Of a stretch of DNA of 64,000 bases, positions 27,259 to 35,200 are shown piece by piece (within the stretch, counting starts at the first letter, position 1; each line of letters opens with the position of its first letter). The notes below the pieces were generated by a model. It was not told the origin of the DNA and did no database searches. It saw only the letters and a list, made by a program, of their open reading frames with translations. The DNA lies in assembly GCA_016706685.1 (NCBI GenBank), contig JADJJE010000001.1, forward strand, positions 186,001 through 250,000, written 5' to 3'. A program made the position numbers and the translations under genes. Source of the DNA: Sandaracinaceae bacterium (GTDB lineage Bacteria > Myxococcota_A > Polyangia > Polyangiales > Houyiibacteriaceae).

Positions 27259-28380
27259 ATGGACCTCCAGGGACAAAACGGGCTGCTCTCCACGTACCGC
27301 GAGGGCTACCGCGCGCGCGGGCCGCTGGCGTTCGTGATCGCCGCCACGTTGGTGGGCTTCTACACGGTGCTGTACTGGGAAGAGAAGCTCAGCGGCATGC
27401 TGGGCGGACACCCGCTCACGGCGCTGGCCGAGGCCCTGCACCTCCGCAACCGCTGGTACCTCTACGGCTTCCTGTACTGCGTGGCCATGACGGCTGGTGG
27501 TGTCTACTACCTGCGCCGCCACGGCAACAGCCGCTACAACCGCGCGCGCATCGCCGTGAACGTGGGCGTGCAAGTGGTGCTGGGCTTCACCCTGCCCTTC
27601 GTCATGCCGTTGTTCGGGCAGCCCGAGTTCTATTTCAGCTACTTCTGGCCGCTGAAGTACGACTACCTCTACCCACAGACGCTGGTGCAGCTGCCCGTCT
27701 ACCTGTCGGTCTACGCCGTGATCGGTGGGCTCGTGGCCGCGCCCGTGCTGGCGTTCTTCTTCGGCAAGCGCTGGTACTGCTCGTGGGTGTGCGGCTGCGG
27801 CGGCCTGGCCAACACCTTCGGCGACCCCTACCGCCACCTCACCAGCAAGTCGTCGGCGGCGTGGCGCTTCGAGCGCTGGTCCATTCACAGCGTGCTCGTG
27901 CTGGTCATCGTCACCACCGCGCTGGTGGCAGCAGACTTCTTCTGGGGCGCGAGTCATCCGGGCCTACACCGCGTGGTCTCGGGCGGCCCCGTGTCGGTGA
28001 AGGAGCTGTACGGCTTCGTGGTGGGCTCCATCTTGGCGGGGGTCATCGGCACCGGCCTCTACCCGCTGCTGGGCCCGCGCTCGTGGTGCCGCAACTTCTG
28101 CCCCATGGCCGCGCTGCTGGGGCTCATCCAGAAGCTGGGGCGCTACCGCATCACGGTGAAGCCCGACATGTGCATCTCGTGCGGCAACTGCAGCACCTAC
28201 TGCGAAATGGGCATCGACGTGCGGGCCTACGCGCAGCGCAACGAGAGCTTCACGCGCGCCAGCTGCGTGGGCTGCGGCATGTGCGCGCACATGTGCCCGC
28301 GCGGCGTGCTCAAGCTGGAGAACACCACGGCACCCCGGCGGGTTACGAAGCGCGGCAGTCTGCCCATCGTCTCGGGCTGA
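27259..28380 (+). CDS. NapH/RdxA-like membrane polyferredoxin
   Basis: This 373-residue protein has about six transmembrane helices with the 4Fe-4S membrane motif CSWVCGCGG and the SWCRNFCPMAAL motif typical of NapH/NosR/CcoG proteins. A C-terminal pair of [4Fe-4S] ferredoxin motifs follows (CISCGNCSTYC and CVGCGMCAHMCP). Proteins of this type pass electrons across or along the cytoplasmic membrane. It is 3 bases downstream of the FAD oxidoreductase gene, so they are likely to act together; the terminal acceptor is unknown. Confidence 0.85.
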   Translation: MDLQGQNGLLSTYREGYRARGPLAFVIAATLVGFYTVLYWEEKLSGMLGGHPLTALAEALHLRNRWYLYGFLYCVAMTAGGVYYLRRHGNSRYNRARIAVNVGVQVVLGFTLPFVMPLFGQPEFYFSYFWPLKYDYLYPQTLVQLPVYLSVYAVIGGLVAAPVLAFFFGKRWYCSWVCGCGGLANTFGDPYRHLTSKSSAAWRFERWSIHSVLVLVIVTTALVAADFFWGASHPGLHRVVSGGPVSVKELYGFVVGSILAGVIGTGLYPLLGPRSWCRNFCPMAALLGLIQKLGRYRITVKPDMCISCGNCSTYCEMGIDVRAYAQRNESFTRASCVGCGMCAHMCPRGVLKLENTTAPRRVTKRGSLPIVSG

Positions 28381-28390
28381 GAACGTCGGT

Positions 28391-29170
28391 ATGCTGGCGC
28401 GCGTGACCCACGCCCGCATCGCCCGTCCGCTCGCTGTCGACCACCCCCCACGCACGGCACACCATCTCGCAGCCTGCGCGCTGGCGCTCACGCTGATGGT
28501 GGCGCCTGGGCTCGGGTGCGGCGGCGGCGAGCCAACGAGCGCGGGCGCAGGCGAGACGGGGGGCGAGGACGTCGCCGAGACCGGGTCCGAGACCGCCACG
28601 TCCAGCACGCCAGGCGCCGACGCGGACAGCGATGGCCTGCCGGACCACTTGGACCGCTGCGCCACGGAGCGTGGTGAGGCACGCGCGGGTGGCTGCCCTC
28701 CCTACGACGCCGACCAGGACGGCTCTCCCGAGGCTTGGTCGGAGTTCACGTGCGCGGCCCGCACCTGCTCGCAGTCGTACTGCATCCGTGAGGCACCGCC
28801 GATGCCGGTCCTGTACTTCGTGCGCGGGCGCGCCGCGGGCCAGACGGCCGACATCCCTGCGCTGGCCCGGGCGTTGGGCGGAGAGGGCGACGTCTACGTC
28901 TCGGGTCACACCGGCGAAGGCGAGGCCGCCGAGCTCGGGCGCTCCCGCGCCGAGTGGGTCATCGCCAGGCTCGCCCAACAGGGTGTCGACACGGCGCGCC
29001 TCCAGGCCGTGGGCTTCGGCTCGCACTGGGGCAAGGTCGACCCGCCCAGCGGCATGAGCCCGGCAGACGCTGACCGTCGCGTCGAGGTGATCGCCACGTG
29101 GTACGGCCCGCCGGGCTGCACGGCACACGACGTTCCCGTGGACAAGTGCCCGGTGGCCTGCACCCCCTAG
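28391..29170 (+). CDS. OmpA-like domain lipoprotein
   Basis: This 259-residue protein has a long leader with a hydrophobic core and a lipobox-like GLGC, then an acidic Gly/Glu/Thr linker with a type-3-repeat-like DADSDGLPDHLDRC segment. The C-terminal OmpA-like peptidoglycan-binding region (VYVSGHTGEGEAAELGRSRAEWVIARL, then ADRRVEVIATW) keeps the family core but is short. Six or so cysteines, including the CTAHDVPVDKCPVAC tail, suggest disulfides. It starts 10 bases after the ferredoxin gene and could be its last operon gene. Confidence 0.72.
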   Translation: MLARVTHARIARPLAVDHPPRTAHHLAACALALTLMVAPGLGCGGGEPTSAGAGETGGEDVAETGSETATSSTPGADADSDGLPDHLDRCATERGEARAGGCPPYDADQDGSPEAWSEFTCAARTCSQSYCIREAPPMPVLYFVRGRAAGQTADIPALARALGGEGDVYVSGHTGEGEAAELGRSRAEWVIARLAQQGVDTARLQAVGFGSHWGKVDPPSGMSPADADRRVEVIATWYGPPGCTAHDVPVDKCPVACTP

Positions 29171-29194
29171 CGACCGCCGGCCGCGGGCGCTCCG

Positions 29195-29794
29195 TCAGCC
29201 CGGGGGCGCCTGGAACTTCGGCCGCTTGGGCAAGTGACGCAGGCCCATCCACGCGAGAGCCCCCATGTGCTTGGCCACCTCGTCCACCGGCGGCTTGCGC
29301 TCTTCGGTCCACCACTTGCCCACGAAGGTGACCATGCCGACCAGCGCGTGGGCGTAGATGGGCGCCGCGCGGGGGTCGTAGCCGGCCTCCTTGAGCGTGG
29401 CCGCGAACACGTCCCCCACGCGCTCCGCCATGTCGTTGAGCAGGCTGGACATGGTGCCTTTGGACGATGTGAGCGGGGAGTCCTGCGACAGCACGGCGAA
29501 GCCATCGGGATGGTCCCGCACGTAGGTCAGGAACGCGAGGGATGCGCGCTCCACCCGCTCGCGGGGGGTGCCGCTCGAGATCGACTCCACCAAGCGGCGC
29601 ACCACATAGTCCATCTCGCGGTCCACGATGACGGCGTAGAGGCCCTCTTTGCCGCCGAAGTGCTCGTAGACGATGGGCTTCGACACCTTGGCGCGCTTGG
29701 CCACCTCTTCGACGGAGGTGCCCTCGTAGCCGCTGGCCGCGAAGACGGCGCGACCGACGTCGATGAGCTGTGCCCGTCGATCGGTGGCGGACAT
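29195..29794 (-). CDS. TetR family regulator of the desaturase operon (DesT-like position)
   Basis: This 199-residue TetR protein has its helix-turn-helix at about residues 20-60 (TSVEEVAKRAKVSKPIVYEHFGGKEGLYAV) and a helical C-terminal domain. ATG at 29794 is chosen because GGAG stands about 8 bases upstream; ATG at 29815 or GTG at 29839 would lengthen it by 7 or 15 residues. It is divergent from a reductase/desaturase pair, the same arrangement as desT with desCB in Pseudomonas, where the TetR protein senses the acyl-CoA pool. Regulation of that pair is therefore likely. Confidence 0.88.
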   Translation of the reverse strand: MSATDRRAQLIDVGRAVFAASGYEGTSVEEVAKRAKVSKPIVYEHFGGKEGLYAVIVDREMDYVVRRLVESISSGTPRERVERASLAFLTYVRDHPDGFAVLSQDSPLTSSKGTMSSLLNDMAERVGDVFAATLKEAGYDPRAAPIYAHALVGMVTFVGKWWTEERKPPVDEVAKHMGALAWMGLRHLPKRPKFQAPPG

Positions 29795-29840
29795 GCGGCG
29801 GCTCCGGAGGCTCATTGCGTCCCCATGGTAAGACGACACG

Positions 29841-29965
29841 GTAAGTTACGCCAACGTTACAAACGGCACTGCGTCGCACGTTTACAGCATGTAAACAGGC
29901 TCTTTTTTGAGGGTAGGCCATTGACCTACACTTACTTTGACGTAACTTACTCATCCGTAGGTTAC
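29841..29965. promoter_or_regulatory. Divergent promoter/operator region of the desaturase locus
   Basis: This AT-rich stretch holds GTAAGTTAC at 29841-29849, its exact reverse complement GTAACTTAC at 29942-29950, and a variant GTAGGTTAC at 29957-29965. It also holds the palindrome GTTTACA-GCA-TGTAAAC at 29880-29896. TTGACC at 29921-29926 could be a -35 element for the rightward genes. Several TetR boxes with looping, or two regulators, would explain the layout. Confidence 0.6.
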
Positions 29966-29982
29966 GCAACCCGGAGATGCCC

Positions 29983-31086
29983 ATGTTCGCGACACGAGAG
30001 AACCCCAGCCCCTGGTCGAAGGCCCCCCGCGCCGTCATCCGCCGGCTCTTCCTCGACCGCCAGGCGAGCTTCTGGATGAACGAGCTCGCCCCGCTGCATG
30101 CCGGCGACCAGTGCCGCGCACGCATCGTCTCCATCATTGACGAGACGCCCGACACCAAGACCTTCGTCCTGCAGCCCAACTTCCGCTTTCGGGGCCACGA
30201 GGCCGGGCAGTACGTCTCCGTCGAGGTGGAGGTCGACGGCGTGCGCACCAGCCGCTGCTATTCCATCTCGTCGCCGCCCGGCGCCGAGCACCTGACCATC
30301 ACCGTGCGGCGCGTGCCGGATGGCCGGGTGTCTTCGTGGCTGCACGAGCATTCCCGCCCGGGCGACGTCCTGCGCCTCGGACCCGCCACCGGCGACTTCG
30401 TCCTCCCGGCCGTGCGTCCCGAGAAGCTGCTCTTTCTGAGCGGCGGCAGCGGCATCACCCCGCTCATGTCCATGGCGCGCACTCTCGCAGCCCAGGGCAA
30501 CCTGCACGACGTGGTGTGGGTACACTACGCGCGCTCCCAGAAGGACGTGATCTTCGGCGCCGAGCTCCAGCAGCTGGCGCGGGAACACGTGGGGCTCCGG
30601 TTGGTCCTGTGCTTGGACGACGCCCCGGGCGCACCGCGCGGCTTCGACGAGGGCGTGTTCTCGGCCCTCGTCCCGGACTTCGCAAAGCGCGCAGCCTTCC
30701 TGTGCGGGCCCGGCCCCCTGATGGAGCGCGTCGAGGCCCTCTTCGACACCGCCGGCGCGTCCGCGCAGCTGAAGCGCGAGGCGTTCGTCTCGGCCATCCC
30801 CACGGCGCGCATGGTCGCCCCCGGTGAGCCGGTGGAGGTGAAGCTGCTGCGCTCCGAGCGCGCCGTCATCGCGCGTGGCGCCGGCAGCCTGTTGGAGCAG
30901 CTGGAGCGCGCCGGCACGCGCCCGCCCAGCGGCTGCCGCGTGGGCATCTGCCACACCTGCAAGTGCACCAAGCAGAGCGGCACCGTCGAGAACCTGCTCA
31001 CCGGCGTGATCTCGAGCGCACCGGACGAAGAGATCCAGCTCTGCATCAGCAAGCCCCACTCGGACCTCGCGCTCGACCTCGGCTGA
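29983..31086 (+). CDS. Ferredoxin-NAD(P)H reductase with C-terminal [2Fe-2S] domain (desaturase reductase, DesC-like)
   Basis: This 367-residue protein has an FAD-binding beta-barrel (RCYSISSPPG near residue 88), an NAD(P)-binding domain (LSGGSGITPLMSM) and a plant-type ferredoxin domain at the C-terminus (C-x4-C-x2-C in GCRVGICHTCKC, with a fourth Cys in LCIS). It supplies electrons from NAD(P)H. ATG at 29983 is preferred because GGAG lies exactly 6 bases upstream, whereas the ATG at 29977 touches it. The desaturase gene follows after 57 bases and is the obvious electron acceptor. Confidence 0.9.
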   Translation: MFATRENPSPWSKAPRAVIRRLFLDRQASFWMNELAPLHAGDQCRARIVSIIDETPDTKTFVLQPNFRFRGHEAGQYVSVEVEVDGVRTSRCYSISSPPGAEHLTITVRRVPDGRVSSWLHEHSRPGDVLRLGPATGDFVLPAVRPEKLLFLSGGSGITPLMSMARTLAAQGNLHDVVWVHYARSQKDVIFGAELQQLAREHVGLRLVLCLDDAPGAPRGFDEGVFSALVPDFAKRAAFLCGPGPLMERVEALFDTAGASAQLKREAFVSAIPTARMVAPGEPVEVKLLRSERAVIARGAGSLLEQLERAGTRPPSGCRVGICHTCKCTKQSGTVENLLTGVISSAPDEEIQLCISKPHSDLALDLG

Positions 31087-31143
31087 CCCCGCGCGCCCCG
31101 CCTTGGCGCCCATCCCCAACCCCATTTTTCGGAGACTCTCCTC

Positions 31144-32304
31144 ATGACTCGAGTAAGCAGAACCCTCAGCAAGTCGGAAGCGGAAGCGTTCGGTCGCGAG
31201 CTGGACGCGCTGCGTCAGTCGGTGGTCGACGACCTCGGCGAGCGCGACGTCGCGCACATCCGCAAGGTCATCCGCATGGCCAACACCAGCGAGGCCGCCG
31301 GCCGCGTGTTGCTGCACGTGGGCATCGGCCCGCTCAGCTTCGTCGGCGGCGTCAGCGCCCTCGCGCTCTCCAAGATCCTGGAGAACATGGAGATCGGCCA
31401 CAACGTCATGCACGGTCAGTACGACTGGACGCGTGACCCGGCGCTCGACTCGCACCGCTACGACTGGGACAACGTCTGCACGGCCGAAGACTGGCGCCAC
31501 TCACACAACTTCGAGCACCACACGTACACCAACATCGTGGGCAAGGACCGCGACGTGGGCTACGGCCTACTGCGCGTCGCGGCCGAGCAACCTTGGGAGC
31601 CCCGCTACCTGGCGCAGCCCATCAGCGCGGCGCTCTTGGCGCTGTTCTTCCAGTGGGGCGTCGGCGGGCACGACCTGCGGATCCCCGAAGTCATCGAGCG
31701 CAAGGAGCCCCTGGGACCCTTCCTCGAGCGGGCGAAGCCCTTCCTCAAGAAGTCCGCCTGGCAGCTCTTCAAGGACTACGGCTTCTACCCTGCGCTGGCG
31801 CTCGGCAACGCGCCGCGCGTGGCCTTCGGCAACCTGCTGGCCAACGGGGCCCGCAACCTGTGGACCTTCTCGGTCATCTTCTGCGGACACTTCCCCGAGG
31901 GCGTGCGCGTCTACACCGAGGCCGAGACCGAGAACGAGTCGCGCGGGGAGTGGTACGTGCGCCAACTGAACGGCTCGGGCAACGTCGAAGGCAGCCCCAC
32001 GCTGCACCTGCTCACGGGCCACCTCAGCCACCAGATCGAGCACCACCTCTTCCCGGACATCCCGGCGGCCCGCTATCCCGAGATGGCCGTGACGGTGCGC
32101 GAGATCTGCGAGCGCTACGGGCAGGTCTACAACACGGGCAGCTTCGCGAAGCAGCTCGGCAGCGTGGCCAAGCGCATCGTGCGGCTCTCGCTGCCCGGGC
32201 CCGTGATTCCCGCACGCGAGGTGGCGCCGCCGTCTTCCGCCGAGGCTCAGGTGGAGCTGCCCGTGCGCGAGAGCGTGCGTGAAGGCGTGCGTCACGCCGC
32301 CTGA
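31144..32304 (+). CDS. Membrane fatty acid desaturase (acyl-CoA/acyl-lipid)
   Basis: This 386-residue membrane di-iron enzyme has the three histidine boxes HNVMH, HSHNFEHH and HQIEHH at about residues 88, 119 and 298. The HxxHH type of the third box and the order fit the DesA/linoleoyl-CoA desaturase group. It introduces a cis double bond using electrons from the upstream reductase. The C-terminal tail of about 30 residues is Pro/Glu-rich and poorly conserved. GGAG lies just before the ATG. The operon with the reductase and the divergent TetR gene resembles desCB-desT. Confidence 0.93.
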   Translation: MTRVSRTLSKSEAEAFGRELDALRQSVVDDLGERDVAHIRKVIRMANTSEAAGRVLLHVGIGPLSFVGGVSALALSKILENMEIGHNVMHGQYDWTRDPALDSHRYDWDNVCTAEDWRHSHNFEHHTYTNIVGKDRDVGYGLLRVAAEQPWEPRYLAQPISAALLALFFQWGVGGHDLRIPEVIERKEPLGPFLERAKPFLKKSAWQLFKDYGFYPALALGNAPRVAFGNLLANGARNLWTFSVIFCGHFPEGVRVYTEAETENESRGEWYVRQLNGSGNVEGSPTLHLLTGHLSHQIEHHLFPDIPAARYPEMAVTVREICERYGQVYNTGSFAKQLGSVAKRIVRLSLPGPVIPAREVAPPSSAEAQVELPVRESVREGVRHAA

Positions 32305-32335
32305 TCGGCTCCGGCTACCGGGACGCGTGGTCCCA

Positions 32336-32575
32336 CGTTGTCGCTGTCGTGGGCGTGGGCCTTGACGGCGACGGCGACGGCGACGCCCCGGCCTACCGCG
32401 ACGCTCCGGCCTGACGCCTCGCCGAGAGGATGCACGCCGCAACCACGGTGACCGACCCCTCCATTTCCCACACTGGAGACGTCGACAGCCGAGTGCCGTC
32501 ACAGGAGACGCTTCGACCCGGAATTCGTCGCCGTCGCCGTCGCCGTCAAGGCCCACGCCTACGACAACGAAAACG
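32336..32575. repeat. Large inverted repeat with GGCGAC-type units (element 2)
   Basis: Left arm 32336-32384 and right arm 32527-32575 are reverse complements over 49 bases with only three mismatches, and the inner 33 bases match exactly. Each arm ends in tandem GGCGAC units and also contains GTCGTT/GTCGCT units on the outer side. The loop is 142 bases (32385-32526) with no convincing gene. It fills the 329-base gap between the desaturase and DUF4403 stops. A separate small palindrome, GGTGACC-GGT-GGTCACC, follows at 32595-32611. No T tract, target duplication or transposase is visible. Confidence 0.85.
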
Positions 32576-32633
32576 ACAACGACGGGGTGCTCGCGGTGAC
32601 CGGTGGTCACCCACTTCGGAGTGTGTAGGCCCG

Positions 32634-34148
32634 CTACTGCCGCGAATCCGCCGGCACCGCGTCCAGAGCACGCCCGAACAGGGACACGTCTGCCGCGACG
32701 GTGCCGTCGGCCAGGCCCACGATGACGATGGCCTGGTCACTGACCAGGATGGGCCCAATGTCCACGCGGGCGAGCTGCACGTGCAGGGTGAGCTGCTCGG
32801 ACACCTCGATGTCGCGCGCGCTCTCGTTCACGGCCGCGAGCGCCGTATCCAGCGTGCTGCCGATGTCGAACTCGAGCGCGGCCTGCACGCCGGCGAGGAA
32901 GTCGTCGTGCATGGCCCAGTTGGCCATGCGCAGCAGCACGTTGCGGGTGTCCAGGTCGTACGCCACCTCCTCGAAGCGCAACATGCGCGTGGCCGGGTCG
33001 TAGCGCGGCACGCCGATCATGTGCAGCACCCCCTGGGCCGAGCGCAGCATGCCCTTGCGTGCGTTGATGCCGCACAAGATGTGGACACGCCCGTCCGAAG
33101 CGCCGCGCAGCTCCACACTGTCGATGCGGATGGTGGCGCCCGAGTCGAGCAGGCGCTCGCTCCCCACGAGATCCGCCTGGGCGCGCGCCGTCAGCTCGCT
33201 GAAGGGCACCTGGATGGGCACCTGCAGGTGGAACGAATTGCTCATGACGTCCACCTCGCGCAGCGCCGGCAGCGGTGGAATCTCCGGGAGCGTGGGCGGC
33301 GCGCCGAGGTAGCTCCGCACGCGGGCCGAGACACCGAGACCGAACGTGAAGCGACCCGGCTCGAGACGCGGGCGCACCCACTGCACCTCGACGGGCTCGA
33401 GCTGCACGTAGAGCGCGGGGTCATCCATGACCTGGATGGGCTGCAGCACGCGCGGCCAGAGGCGCTCCATGCGGCCGCGCAGGTCGATGGCTGCGCCCAG
33501 GCGGTCGTCGATGACGTCGCGCAGGGCGGTGATGTACGGCCGCAGCTGACCGTCCAGCAGGCGCCGCACGTCGAAGCGCGCGGGGCCGATGCCTACGTTG
33601 GCGTTGGTGATCTGGTAGTCGATGGTGGACTCGCTGGTGGCCTGCCACGCCTCGTCGGCCGAGATGCGCGTGTCGATGCGGATGGCGAACGAGGTGCTGG
33701 CGCGCTCGGTGTGGCCAATGGGGAAGCCCATGACCTGCGTGCTGACGGTGGCCTCGATGTCCAGCGTGATGGGCAGGATGACCTGCAGCCGCCCTTGGTT
33801 GGCGAGCAGGATGCTGTTGCCGGCGCGGGCCAGGCGGAACGAGCCCGTCACGCCCGAGGCGATGGTGATGTTGCGCAGGGCCGCGATCTCGGTGGGCAGG
33901 CTCTCGTTGAGCAGCCGGTTGAGCTCGTTGAAGTCGAGCGGCACCACCAGCTGCACAGTGGAGGCGGGAACCTCCATGTCCGCGGGCATCTGCGTGAGCG
34001 CCGAGGCGGCCGTGGGAGGCACCGGGTAGATCTGGCTGACGCACGCCGAGAGCGGCGCCCAGACCAGCGCGAGCGCCAAGAGAACCACCAGGGAGCCGGT
34101 GTACGGAGCACGAGCGAGTTCGATGGGACGTTCCGGCGCTGAATTCAT
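32634..34148 (-). CDS. DUF4403 family lipoprotein
   Basis: This 504-residue protein has a signal peptide with lipobox PLSAC (Cys36) and a mature region that fits DUF4403. It holds two related beta-rich halves (VPLDFNELNRLLNESLP near residue 70, and VPIQVPFSELTARAQADL near 315), like tubular lipid-binding-type folds, plus an IGPARFDVRRLLDGQLRPYI segment. DUF4403 has no established biochemical role that I know of. It is transcribed towards element 2. Confidence 0.82.
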   Translation of the reverse strand: MNSAPERPIELARAPYTGSLVVLLALALVWAPLSACVSQIYPVPPTAASALTQMPADMEVPASTVQLVVPLDFNELNRLLNESLPTEIAALRNITIASGVTGSFRLARAGNSILLANQGRLQVILPITLDIEATVSTQVMGFPIGHTERASTSFAIRIDTRISADEAWQATSESTIDYQITNANVGIGPARFDVRRLLDGQLRPYITALRDVIDDRLGAAIDLRGRMERLWPRVLQPIQVMDDPALYVQLEPVEVQWVRPRLEPGRFTFGLGVSARVRSYLGAPPTLPEIPPLPALREVDVMSNSFHLQVPIQVPFSELTARAQADLVGSERLLDSGATIRIDSVELRGASDGRVHILCGINARKGMLRSAQGVLHMIGVPRYDPATRMLRFEEVAYDLDTRNVLLRMANWAMHDDFLAGVQAALEFDIGSTLDTALAAVNESARDIEVSEQLTLHVQLARVDIGPILVSDQAIVIVGLADGTVAADVSLFGRALDAVPADSRQ

Positions 34149-34229
34149 CCCGCCGTCTTACTCCCTGGCGCCCACCGATGACAAACGAGAACGGAGCGGG
34201 CTCGTGGGGGCTGCTACGCTGAGGCTCGC

Positions 34230-35123
34230 ATGACGCCTGCGCCCACCGCCACGCTCGAAGAGTCCGCGCTGCGCGTCGTGGACGCTCTCGACCTGCTCGA
34301 ACCGCCCGCCCGGGAGCGCTTTGCTCGGCAGCTGCTGGCCCCCGTGGCGGGGCACGTGCTCGCCGCCCACGGGCGCGGGGCACGCGTGGTTGGCCTCTAT
34401 GGGGCTCAGGGCAGCGGGAAGACCACGCTCGCTCGGAGCCTCGGGGCGGTACTGGCGGCTCACACGGGCCTGCGTGTGGCGGTGCTCTCGCTCGACGACT
34501 TCTATCTGAAGCGCGCGCACCGGCTGCGGGTGGCGGCCCATATGCACCCGCTGTTCGAGACGCGTGGCGTCCCCGGCACCCACGACGTGGCGCTGCTGGT
34601 GCGCACCATGGATTCGCTGCTGGCGCCGCGCGACGAGCACGATGTGCCGGTGCCGCGCTTCGACAAGGCGCGAGACGACCGCGCGCCAGAGCCAGAGCTG
34701 GTGCCGGCGCCCGTGGACCTGGTGCTGCTCGAGGGCTGGTGCCTCGGTGTGCCGCCCGAGCCGGCCGAGCGCTTGCTCACAGCGTGCAACGAGCTCGAGG
34801 TGCAGCAGGATGAGGGCGGGCGCTTTCGGCGCTGCGTGAACTACCGCCTGGCCCACGACTACGCCGACCTCGCGAACCGCGTGGACTGGTTGCTGGCCCT
34901 GATGGTGGACTCGTTCGAGGTCTCGTGCCGGCAGCGCCTCGAGCAAGAGCACGCGCTTCGCGCAGCCACTTCCGAGGGCATGTCCGACAGCGAGGTGCGC
35001 GCCTTCATGCAGCGCTTCGAGCGGGTGTCGCGCTGGGCCCTGCTCAGCATGGAGGAGCGCGCCGACCTCGTGGTGCACATCGACGAAGCCCACCTGCCCC
35101 GCGACCCCGTCGCCCCGCCCTGA
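34230..35123 (+). CDS. P-loop kinase of the D-glycerate 3-kinase / uridine kinase-like family
   Basis: This 297-residue protein has Walker A GAQGSGKTTLA near residue 58, the strand LSLDDFYLKRAHR near 88, the segment HPLFETRGVPGTHDVALL and a Walker B-like LVLLEGWCLG. These are hallmarks of the plant-type D-glycerate 3-kinase family (also YGR205w and YggC-like proteins). It probably phosphorylates glycerate or a related small molecule in photorespiration-like or serine-linked metabolism, but the substrate is not proven by sequence. It is divergent from the DUF4403 gene. Confidence 0.8.
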   Translation: MTPAPTATLEESALRVVDALDLLEPPARERFARQLLAPVAGHVLAAHGRGARVVGLYGAQGSGKTTLARSLGAVLAAHTGLRVAVLSLDDFYLKRAHRLRVAAHMHPLFETRGVPGTHDVALLVRTMDSLLAPRDEHDVPVPRFDKARDDRAPEPELVPAPVDLVLLEGWCLGVPPEPAERLLTACNELEVQQDEGGRFRRCVNYRLAHDYADLANRVDWLLALMVDSFEVSCRQRLEQEHALRAATSEGMSDSEVRAFMQRFERVSRWALLSMEERADLVVHIDEAHLPRDPVAPP

Positions 35124-35200
35124 GCCACGCCCACCCGCGCGCGTGGCGCATCGTGGTGTAGGGTGTGGGGGTCCATCCCTCCTCGAGACAGGAAGTCGAC

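Noticed and set aside
29813..29839. Longer TetR starts at GTG 29839 or ATG 29815
   Set aside because: The extra residues do not match TetR N-termini and the GGAG spacing favours ATG 29794; the longer forms would also overlap the operator region.
32336..32611. Insertion sequence or MITE remnant
   Set aside because: The arms are internal tandem hexamers, not terminal repeats, and no target duplication or transposase fragment is visible; a MITE origin is not fully excluded.
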